The notes under the pieces were generated by a model that was given only the letters and a program-made list of their open reading frames with translations, made no database searches and had not been told where the DNA came from. A program made the position numbers and the translations under genes. Below, in pieces: positions 17,643 through 25,384 of a stretch of 64,000 bases of DNA. The stretch is taken from positions 62,001 to 126,000 of the forward strand of contig NZ_PUGE01000003.1 in NCBI RefSeq assembly GCF_002967075.1. Reading direction: 5' to 3'. The DNA is from Corynebacterium sp. J010B-136. Its GTDB lineage: Bacteria > Actinomycetota > Actinomycetes > Mycobacteriales > Mycobacteriaceae. Every line of letters starts with the position of its first letter. The stretch's first letter is position 1.

Positions 17643-17813
17643 TCAACACTCCTTGGAAATTATTAATAAGTATCTGAAAACGAACTGTGTAATAGTCGCT
17701 TCCGAAGATGATTTCCGAGCAAAGTTTGTATTGAGTGTCCGTGGCTAACAGCTGAATTTCAGATGAATTCACTTATTCAGGGGGCAACGCTCACATCATT
17801 GGGTCTAAGGGAC

Positions 17814-17819
17814 TAAAAT
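17814..17819 (+). promoter_or_regulatory. -10 box of ilvA
   Basis: TAAAAT 8 nt before the ilvA ATG, with no Shine-Dalgarno sequence between them, consistent with a leaderless mRNA. Confidence 0.4.
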
Positions 17820-17827
17820 GCTAGCTC

Positions 17828-19122
<1,295 letters not shown>

Positions 19123-19123
<1 letters not shown>

Positions 19124-19773
19124 TGCACACAGAATATCAACGTCCTGCCGCTGAGTGCGCGGTGGAGCATGAGATAGAAATCAAGCGTTCGCGCTTTATT
19201 TGCCTCATTGGCCGCGTGACCAACGATGCCGAGGCGCGCGAGTTCATTGATGCCGCGCGCCACCGCTTTCCCGATGCGCGACATCATTGCTCGGCGTATA
19301 TTTACCACGTCGATGAATCCCATCCGGTCGAGCGTTCTTCGGACGATGGGGAACCTTCTGGCACAGCTGGCAAGCCGATGCTCGATGTGCTGAAAGGCTC
19401 CGGGCTGATGGATGTCGCCGCGGTGGTTATCCGCTACTTTGGCGGCGTGAAACTCGGCGCCGGTGGGCTGGTGCACGCTTATGGTGGCGTGGTCAGCGAA
19501 GCGATGGAACTGGTCCAGCCCGTTCTGCGCACCACCCGGCATCTGTTCACTCTTGCTGCGCCGCATGCCGACGCCGGCCGCTGGGAAGCTGAGCTTCGCA
19601 ACCGCGGCTATGAGGTACTCGGCGTGGACTACGGGGCGCAGGCCACCATGACTTTAGCCGTCGCGCCTGGCGAGGAAGAAGCCCTTTTTGATTTCATCGC
19701 CGGGCTCACCCAAGCCACAGCGGAACCCAAAGAAGCTGGCACCCAATGGGTGGAAATAGCACAAAGCAATTAA
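19123..19773 (+). CDS. YigZ/IMPACT family protein
   Basis: 216 residues. The N-terminal domain is UPF0029/YigZ-type: EIKRSRFICLIGRV, ARHHCSAYIYHVDESHPVER, SDDGEPSGTAGKPMLDVL, and the family signature VIRYFGGVKLGAGGLVHAYGG. The C-terminal half is the small DUF1949-type domain. IMPACT relatives act on translation control in eukaryotes; the bacterial role is unclear. The GTG start overlaps the ilvA stop codon (TAGTG), which suggests translational coupling. Confidence 0.88.
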
Positions 19774-19778
19774 TCGAC

Positions 19779-19784
19779 TAGGAT
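19779..19784 (+). promoter_or_regulatory. -10 box TAGGAT, leaderless type
   Basis: TAGGAT exactly 7 nt before the ATG at 19792, between the YigZ gene and the small membrane protein. No Shine-Dalgarno sequence is present. Confidence 0.5.
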
Positions 19785-19791
19785 ATATCCC

Positions 19792-20034
19792 ATGACAATG
19801 CAGCCCCGTCCTAATAACCCAATTGAGCTGAAGAAGCAGAAAGTCCGCAAGCACGCCCGCAACGGTGTGATCTCAGTTGCCGCCGGTCTTGGTGGCGGTG
19901 TGCTTGCCGCGTTGGTGCTCTCGGGTAGCTTCTGGTTCTGGATGTCTATCGGTTTGGTCGTAGCTGTCGTCGGCGGCGTATCTAACTGGGTAAAGATTCA
20001 AAAGATTGTCAACGAAAACAACAGCGGATACTGA
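19792..20034 (+). CDS. small membrane protein
   Basis: 80 residues. A basic N-terminus (LKKQKVRKHARN) is followed by two hydrophobic helices (about 25-45 and 47-66; VISVAAGLGGGVLAALVLSG, FWMSIGLVVAVVGGVSNWV). The ATG has a TAGGAT -10 box exactly 7 nt upstream. The next gene starts inside its 3' end. Conserved small proteins of this shape are common next to S4-domain genes in corynebacteria (recollection, low certainty). Function unknown. Confidence 0.72.
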   Translation: MTMQPRPNNPIELKKQKVRKHARNGVISVAAGLGGGVLAALVLSGSFWFWMSIGLVVAVVGGVSNWVKIQKIVNENNSGY

Positions 20035-20404
20035 CGGACTGCCCGTACGCATTGACGCCTGGGTCTGGGCGGTGCGTATGTTCAAAACCCGCGGCGAGGC
20101 TGCCGATGCAGTACGCGCGGGGCATGTAAAGCTCAACGGCAATGCGGTCAAACCTGCCCAGCAGGTCGTGCCCGGTGACCGTGTGCGCGTGTGGAAGAAC
20201 CACCACGAGCATGACCTGGAAATCTTGCGCACCATTCGCAAACGCGTCGGCGCACCCGTTGCGCGTACATGCTATACCGACCATGCGCCACCGCCTCCGC
20301 CGCCGGAATTCATGCCGGCGGTACCACGCCGCGACCCCGGCGCTGGGCGTCCCACCAAGAAAGAACGCCGCGACATGGAGAAATTCCTCGGCAAACGCCG
20401 CTAA
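20006..20404 (+). CDS. S4-domain RNA-binding protein, Hsp15-like
   Basis: 132 residues. Residues about 13-60 form an S4 RNA-binding domain (VRIDAWVWAVRMFKTRGEAA, VRAGHVKLNGNAV); the tail GRPTKKERRDMEKFLGKRR closely resembles the end of E. coli Hsp15 (HslR), which recycles 50S subunits carrying stalled peptidyl-tRNA. A proline run (HAPPPPPPEFMP) lies between. The TTG start at 20006 lies 29 bp inside the preceding small gene in another frame. A ribosome-rescue role is inferred from homology. Confidence 0.85.
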   Translation: MSTKTTADTDGLPVRIDAWVWAVRMFKTRGEAADAVRAGHVKLNGNAVKPAQQVVPGDRVRVWKNHHEHDLEILRTIRKRVGAPVARTCYTDHAPPPPPPEFMPAVPRRDPGAGRPTKKERRDMEKFLGKRR

Positions 20405-20469
20405 ATAGCCCTGCGTGGACCGCGCCTGTGGATAACTTCGCCGTTTGGGTGACGTGTCATGTGAAATTC

Positions 20470-20491
20470 GGGCAGGTTTTTGAACTTGCCC
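20470..20491. terminator. hairpin between S4 gene and HNH gene
   Basis: GGGCAGGTT (20470-20478) pairs with AACTTGCCC (20483-20491) around TTTG, nine pairs with one G-T. It lies 66 bp after the S4 gene. No T-run follows directly, so termination is uncertain. Confidence 0.4.
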
Positions 20492-20514
20492 TAGCGCGGC
20501 CTTGCGCCGGCTTT

Positions 20515-20520
20515 TAGTGT
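20515..20520 (+). promoter_or_regulatory. -10 box of the HNH gene, leaderless type
   Basis: TAGTGT exactly 7 nt before the ATG at 20528, with no Shine-Dalgarno sequence. Confidence 0.4.
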
Positions 20521-20527
20521 CGAAGTT

Positions 20528-21667
20528 ATGAAAGGTTTCCAGCTTTTAGAGCGCTTCTACACCAGCGGCATAAGTATTCTTCGCGACGTTTATGACTGCT
20601 CCCCACATGATCTTGTCAGTAGCGTGATGTCACTTAAGACTGCGCGAAAATACACCCGTCTAGCCACAGTATTCTTTGGCCCCGCTGATTCTCCTAAGGT
20701 GCAGCGCGACGCTGTTGCACTCGCCGAAGAGCGTGAGTTAAGCGTTGAGTATTTAGAGATGGTCAACAAACACGCCAAGAAGCTCAAAACCCGCGGCGCT
20801 GCCTGGAGATTGCGGGCAGAACTTATCGCGTTTGAAGGCACATTGGACGAAGTTGATGCACACGGCAAGAAGCGAGTTACCGAAGAAGGCGGTGACAAAC
20901 AAAAGCAACGCGGCGTGCGCGTGGGCCGGGCTATCGACGGCCTGCGCACCATCAGCATTACCGATACCCAGCGCCGCATTACTGACCTCGAGAAAACTCT
21001 CGATGCCGCCATCAAAGACGACGAACAACCGCGCTCCGAAGCCCTTCTGGAGCCTTTCTGGGATTTAGTCGAAGGCAACGGCACTGGGCTTATCCGCCCG
21101 GAATACCGCACTGTGATTGCTATTGGTCTTGATGATTTCGCGAAAGTTTCGTACGGTAAAGGCGACGATGTCATCATCGGTCTTTCCGACGGCACGACCA
21201 TGACCGGCGCAGAATTTATCAACGCCGCGATGGAAGGCAGCTTGGGTGACAAGCTCTATGTCGGGCTTTTCCATCCCACCGCCGGGCCGGTCAATCTTTA
21301 TGAAACGCGGTTCGCCTCCGACAAACTGCGCACCTTAGCGATGGCAGAGAACCTGGTCTGTCCATGGCCGGACTGCAACGTGCCGGCCGATAGGTGCCAA
21401 GTCCACCATATCGACGCGCATAAACACGGCGGGCATACGAAACCGTCGAATCTGACGATGTTGTGTAAGTACCATAACGGTGTCAACGACGACGGTGACC
21501 CGGGTAATCCCGGGTCACAGAAAAGAAAAAATAAGCGAGGAAAAGGCAAGCCCAAGCGCGGCAGGATGCGACGACATCGTGGCAAAGTCCGCCTGCAGAC
21601 CCCAGGCGGGAAGCTTGTGGGCAACACCCATCATGTGAGCAGCATGGGAGCGATGAACCTCATCTAA
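20528..21667 (+). CDS. HNH endonuclease-domain protein
   Basis: 379 residues. The C-terminal third holds an HNH nuclease module: Cys278, Cys283 (CPWPDCNVPADRC), the catalytic HH pair His293-His294 (CQVHHIDAHKHGG), Asn308 (KPSNLTMLCKYHN), Cys313 and His316. The N-terminal about 250 residues resemble the DUF222-like region of the multi-copy actinobacterial HNH families (inference). The tail is very basic (KRKNKRGKGKPKRGRMRRHR), probably for DNA contact. Such genes are repeated in corynebacterial genomes; whether they are mobile or defensive is not settled. No inverted or direct repeats were seen at its ends. Confidence 0.85.
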   Translation: MKGFQLLERFYTSGISILRDVYDCSPHDLVSSVMSLKTARKYTRLATVFFGPADSPKVQRDAVALAEERELSVEYLEMVNKHAKKLKTRGAAWRLRAELIAFEGTLDEVDAHGKKRVTEEGGDKQKQRGVRVGRAIDGLRTISITDTQRRITDLEKTLDAAIKDDEQPRSEALLEPFWDLVEGNGTGLIRPEYRTVIAIGLDDFAKVSYGKGDDVIIGLSDGTTMTGAEFINAAMEGSLGDKLYVGLFHPTAGPVNLYETRFASDKLRTLAMAENLVCPWPDCNVPADRCQVHHIDAHKHGGHTKPSNLTMLCKYHNGVNDDGDPGNPGSQKRKNKRGKGKPKRGRMRRHRGKVRLQTPGGKLVGNTHHVSSMGAMNLI

Positions 21668-21714
21668 GAGTCCTGCGCTAAGACCGCGGTAATTGCCCTA
21701 GCCCTGATTAAAGT

Positions 21715-22167
21715 GTGCGGCTTAGCGGGGTAATTGCGCGATCGCTCTTTGGGAAACGTACCGAATCCGCAATGGCGGGTGCGGTGAAATTCGGCGATCC
21801 TAAAATCTATCTGGAATCCTTGCTGGGCGGAATGCTCCTGGAACTCATAGTCCGAGCTTTGTTGCTAGGGCGGCGCTCGGACCTAGAAGAACGTTCGAGA
21901 GGGAATTGGAGTATGGCGGAAGATTACCGAGACACAGCGGGATTCGTCGAGCTGTTGATTATCAATGGGGAAGTAGCTTTAGAAGCAGGGAAAGAACTCA
22001 GCGTGGAGAAAATGATGACCACGCTCATTAGTACGCTGATGAGGGTTGAAGAAACAGCTCGGCATGGGGCGTTACTCCGCAGGATAAAGTCGGGCGGAAA
22101 GAGCCAAAGGCACAGGGCCAACAAAAGGCGCAACGCGGCGAGGAATGTGAATAGATTCCGGGCTTAG
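21715..22167 (+). CDS. doubtful ORF, unknown
   Basis: An open frame of 150 codons beginning with GTG (an in-frame ATG at 21772 is an alternative). No Shine-Dalgarno sequence or clear -10 box supports either start. The predicted protein has a plausible helical part (SLLGGMLLELIVRALLLG) and a basic end (KSQRHRANKRRNAARNVNR), but I recognise no family. It fills the 518-bp space between the HNH gene and the convergent alarmone synthetase gene and may be spurious or a decayed gene. Confidence 0.3.
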   Translation: MRLSGVIARSLFGKRTESAMAGAVKFGDPKIYLESLLGGMLLELIVRALLLGRRSDLEERSRGNWSMAEDYRDTAGFVELLIINGEVALEAGKELSVEKMMTTLISTLMRVEETARHGALLRRIKSGGKSQRHRANKRRNAARNVNRFRA

Positions 22168-22185
22168 ATTCCAAGCACATCGGGG

Positions 22186-23181
22186 TTACTGCTTGCTGTG
22201 CATGGAGCGTAGGGCCTTCAGGCGGGAGATAAGCCGCTGGCGACGGTCGCGGCGGGTACCGGTCTCGGCGGTGGCATCGATGTGGGATTCGCCGAAGCGG
22301 TTGAGCAAGAGGTCATCGATAAGCCGTACTTGGCCCGGCCGGAAACGGTACTTCATCGCGTCATGAACTGTTTGGATATCGTGCTCATTGAGGAGGTTTT
22401 CCAACTGCCCCATGGTGGTAATGCCGTTGGTTTCAAGCAAATCAGCGAGCCAGCGGTAGTGCTCAGAACGCGAGCGCGGGAAGCGGCCGGTAAGCAGCAC
22501 CGCCAAAATACCGGGGAGGGTTTCTGCGGAGATTTGGATATCAGAATCAGTGTGCTCATCCGGGTCTTTGAGAGCTGCGATTTCATCGAATTGATTATCC
22601 GCCAGTTCGATCAAGCCAGCGGCCAAAGTAAAGAGCCTATCGACCTGCGGGGGCTGGGCGCCGGAGCCTTGCTTGTATCGAATATCATGCTCAAATTCGG
22701 CCCAGGCGTGCTGCAAGACCGTGCGGATTTGTACTTCAAAGCGCATACCGACGTAATCGGCTAAATCTTCCATATCTTCGGTCACGCGCAGAACCAAGTG
22801 GTGGGAGCCGTAGCCAAAGCCGCCAGCGACGCGAGTTTCAGCAGCCTTGTCCACGGATTTAATGACCTCAAAAGAGTCCCCGAAGATAGTTAAGGCTTCA
22901 GGGATCACCGTGGAGTGAAAGACATTGACGCGCACTCCCATGATGTCGTGGATATCGTCCCACGGGTGCGGGTAGACCAAATCGCCGTCGGCATTGCGCT
23001 TTTTGGCCTTCGCCTTCAGCGAGGGCCAAGTCTTAACGCGCGCCGCGACGCGGTCAAAAATCACGCCGGCGTCATTGAGGAGGTCTTCGATGGCATCACG
23101 AAAATCGCGCGCGGCACGCGGGTGCACGCGTACCCATTCGTGGTACTGATTGCTCAGTTTCGAGATGGGTGATTCAGCCAT
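22186..23181 (-). CDS. small alarmone synthetase-like (RelA/SpoT synthetase domain) protein
   Basis: 331 residues with a RelA/SpoT nucleotidyltransferase domain and no HD hydrolase, TGS or ACT domain. Residues matching the catalytic set are present: Arg48, Lys50 and Lys56 in RVKTWPSLKAKAKK, Asp79 in DIMGVRVNV, Tyr124 in GFGYGSHHLVL, Glu149 in FEVQIRTVLQHAWAEFEHD. It should transfer pyrophosphate from ATP to a guanine nucleotide to make (p)ppGpp-type alarmones. The C-terminal about 130 residues are helical and unassigned. C. glutamicum has two such proteins, RelS and a RelP-like one reported inactive; which is the orthologue is open. AAGGAG precedes the ATG. Confidence 0.85.
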   Translation of the reverse strand: MAESPISKLSNQYHEWVRVHPRAARDFRDAIEDLLNDAGVIFDRVAARVKTWPSLKAKAKKRNADGDLVYPHPWDDIHDIMGVRVNVFHSTVIPEALTIFGDSFEVIKSVDKAAETRVAGGFGYGSHHLVLRVTEDMEDLADYVGMRFEVQIRTVLQHAWAEFEHDIRYKQGSGAQPPQVDRLFTLAAGLIELADNQFDEIAALKDPDEHTDSDIQISAETLPGILAVLLTGRFPRSRSEHYRWLADLLETNGITTMGQLENLLNEHDIQTVHDAMKYRFRPGQVRLIDDLLLNRFGESHIDATAETGTRRDRRQRLISRLKALRSMHSKQ

Positions 23182-23208
23182 GAGTGAATAAGCTCCTTTG
23201 CCTGAAAG

Positions 23209-23823
23209 CTAAGTACGAAATTCCTGCGGGAATCCATGTGCCCATAATAACGGGTAGGGGCACGGGCTGGGCAGTGACGCAGCGAATCCCATCAGTGCTT
23301 TGGCGGGGACATCGATAAACGCCAGTAGAGAATGGGAATCGGGTAAAAGATAAGTCAGTTGCTGGGCACGCAGGATGCGCACCAGGTGATGGTGCAAAAT
23401 AGTGAAAGTTTGCGGGTGCGCCAGCCACGCTTGCGCATCAGCACCCCGGACTTTAATTTCCACCCCGGCTGGCAGTCGCGGGCCAAAACGCGCGCTTACA
23501 GACCGGGTAGAAAATTCCAAGCCAGACGGAGTGCGGGCGGCGCGCTCTAAGTTTAAAGCAGCCAAATCCCATGCGGCTTGGATGCTCAGCCCCAAGCTAT
23601 CGAGGCCACGCTGGCTAATCTTGCACCCGCCGGCCTGTAATCCCACGCGCAGCTCCGGCGATAGCGCCAAGGTTGCCAGCGAGTCAGAGAACCCATCATC
23701 GGATAAAGGCCGCGACTTCACCCACGATGTCGCGTGCAAGGCAGGAAAGATCTCCCGCACCGAAAACTGGGGCTGAGTCTGCGCTAGGGAAGGGAGAGGA
23801 CGGGAAGCAAGATCAGTGAGCAC
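23209..23823 (-). CDS. conserved hypothetical protein
   Basis: About 204 residues from the GTG at 23823, chosen because GGAG lies 10 nt upstream; a TTG at 23886 would extend it by 21 residues through the hairpin region. It contains ARFGPRLPAGVEIKVRGADA and LAHPQTFTILHHHLVRIL, and opens with VLTDLASRPLPSL. No transmembrane segment or signal peptide. I do not recognise a family. It lies 27 bp upstream of the alarmone synthetase gene in the same direction and may share its transcript. Confidence 0.6.
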   Translation of the reverse strand: MLTDLASRPLPSLAQTQPQFSVREIFPALHATSWVKSRPLSDDGFSDSLATLALSPELRVGLQAGGCKISQRGLDSLGLSIQAAWDLAALNLERAARTPSGLEFSTRSVSARFGPRLPAGVEIKVRGADAQAWLAHPQTFTILHHHLVRILRAQQLTYLLPDSHSLLAFIDVPAKALMGFAASLPSPCPYPLLWAHGFPQEFRT

Positions 23824-23845
23824 GGCAGGGATTCTCCAAAATCTC

Positions 23846-23865
23846 AGAAAGGTTAGTACCTTTCT
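23846..23865. repeat. hairpin AGAAAGGT-TAGT-ACCTTTCT
   Basis: Eight-base perfect stem with a TAGT loop just upstream of the chosen GTG of the hypothetical gene. The right arm and flank (ACCTTTCTAGGA, 23858-23869) also pair with TCCTAGAAAGGT at 23930-23941, across the end of the exonuclease gene, so alternative structures are possible in this transcript. Confidence 0.45.
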
Positions 23866-23932
23866 AGGACTGCGCGTGCTGCCCAAAGGTTCCGGGGTAA
23901 ATCTCCTCAGAAATTTACCGCGTTAAAGATTC

Positions 23933-25357
23933 CTAGAAAGGTGGTTCGGTTTCTAACTCTAAGACCTCAAAGAGCTTCGACGCTGGCCACTTTTCAATGC
24001 CCTGGCCCTTCTCATTGAGCTCATCAGCACGCTTTTCCTTAGACGTGGTCGTTGCCCATTCGCCGAGCACCAAAATGGTGGTCTTCTTGGTGACATTCTT
24101 GCCCACCTGGCCGCCGTGGTGCGCAATACCGTTCCACAAAACGCCCTTATCAAAAGGCTCGAAATCGCCGGTCAAAGTGACATGCTGGCCGTACAAAGGC
24201 GAGTCCTTATCAGCATCCGGATTCGGATCCGGAATGGTATCCGGAGTCGCCACCGACTCCCACGGTGCTGGGCGGCGTTGAGCCTTCTTGGCCGGCTCTT
24301 TCTTCTCGGCGGCCGGCTCGGCCGTACCCCACGGGTCAGATGAGGTGCGGTCACGGAAATCAGTACCGGCGCCCAAATCCTCCGGCGAAATCGGCGCAGT
24401 ATCTTTCCTCAGCACCGGCATGATATGTTCAGCCGACATGGTGCCCAGTTGGAAACCCTGGTCATCAAAAATATCACGGATGGTTTGCTCGCCAGCACCG
24501 TTCGCGAAAGCCGGCGCGAGGGCGGAGATGATGTGGCCGGCAGCGCGGGCATCGTCAAGCGCATCGTGGTGCTGGAAGCTGCCAAAGCCCACTGCCTTGG
24601 CCACGGTAGGCAACTTGTGGTTGGCTACCTTGAGCACTTTGCTTTTCGATGCATACCTAGCCAACGCCAACGAACACGCCAAAGAAATCTGCGGTACGGG
24701 CATCTGGGTGCGCAAGAATGCTGAGCGCAAAGCCGTGGAATCGAACTGCGCATTGTGTGCGACGAGGACATCGTCACGCAGGAAAGTCAGCAATTCACCG
24801 GCGGCTTCAGCGAAAGTCGGGGCGCCTTTGACATCGTCAGGCGTGATGCCGTGGATGGAGATATTGACGTCCTCAAAGTGTTCAATGCCCGCGGGCGGTT
24901 GGCACAGCCACACTTTGGATTCGGTTTCTTCACCAGCGACAAAACGCACGGCGCCAATCTGGCAGATAGACGCCCAATTGCCGTTGGCGGTCTCGACATC
25001 GACGGCAACAAAGTCCAAGCCTGGGGTAGCGGTTGCTTGAAGCTCCACCGCGCCTGGGCTGCTGTGCTCTTCGGTGATTTTTCCGGAGCGCACATCATTG
25101 ATCCACTGCGCGCAGCCTTGGGCATCTTGGTTAGGCGCAAAGGCGATCGTCCAGGCTGCAGACTTGGAATCTGCAAAGCTAATGACGATTCGGCCCGAAG
25201 CGGCTGCGGTGGGCTGGACGGCATCGACAGCGTCGATATCGGCCAGGGCAATTTCACGGCGCAATTCGCCGGTGAGTGAGGCTGTTAGCTGCGAGGGAAC
25301 ATAGACCAAGTTGCCCTGGGAAATCGACAACGAAGCTCCGAGTGTTGAAACCGTCAC
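23933..25357 (-). CDS. DnaQ-like DEDDh exonuclease with C-terminal BRCT domain
   Basis: 474 residues in three parts. Residues 1-95 form a beta-rich, PH-like segment (LVYVPSQLTASLTGELRREI). Residues 113-285 are a DEDDh exonuclease: Asp120 and Glu122 in FVAVDVETANG, Asp206 in VAHNAQFDSTALRSAFL, His264 and Asp269 in FQHHDALDDARAAGH. After a Pro/Ala-rich linker, residues about 385-470 form a BRCT domain (GQHVTLTGDFEPFDKGVLWN, GKNVTKKTTILVLG). The family is related to the proofreading epsilon subunit and to 3'-5' repair exonucleases. The GTG start has no strong Shine-Dalgarno sequence. It lies upstream of the two preceding minus-strand genes. Confidence 0.87.
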   Translation of the reverse strand: MTVSTLGASLSISQGNLVYVPSQLTASLTGELRREIALADIDAVDAVQPTAAASGRIVISFADSKSAAWTIAFAPNQDAQGCAQWINDVRSGKITEEHSSPGAVELQATATPGLDFVAVDVETANGNWASICQIGAVRFVAGEETESKVWLCQPPAGIEHFEDVNISIHGITPDDVKGAPTFAEAAGELLTFLRDDVLVAHNAQFDSTALRSAFLRTQMPVPQISLACSLALARYASKSKVLKVANHKLPTVAKAVGFGSFQHHDALDDARAAGHIISALAPAFANGAGEQTIRDIFDDQGFQLGTMSAEHIMPVLRKDTAPISPEDLGAGTDFRDRTSSDPWGTAEPAAEKKEPAKKAQRRPAPWESVATPDTIPDPNPDADKDSPLYGQHVTLTGDFEPFDKGVLWNGIAHHGGQVGKNVTKKTTILVLGEWATTTSKEKRADELNEKGQGIEKWPASKLFEVLELETEPPF

Positions 25358-25384
25358 GTTAGGTGCTCATGCCTTTCTGCGAAT

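Noticed and set aside
17680..17700. GlxR-like site (TGTGTAATAGTCGC) upstream of the choice-of-anchor I gene
   Set aside because: The right half departs from TCACA at several positions, so the match to TGTGA-N6-TCACA is too weak.
21890..21900. LexA-like GAACGTTCG
   Set aside because: Only the central palindrome matches, the spacing differs from known SOS boxes, and it lies inside a doubtful ORF away from any repair gene.
24288..25040. 250-codon open frame on the plus strand
   Set aside because: Antisense to the exonuclease-BRCT gene with a low-complexity, Ser/Ala-rich product and no ribosome binding site.
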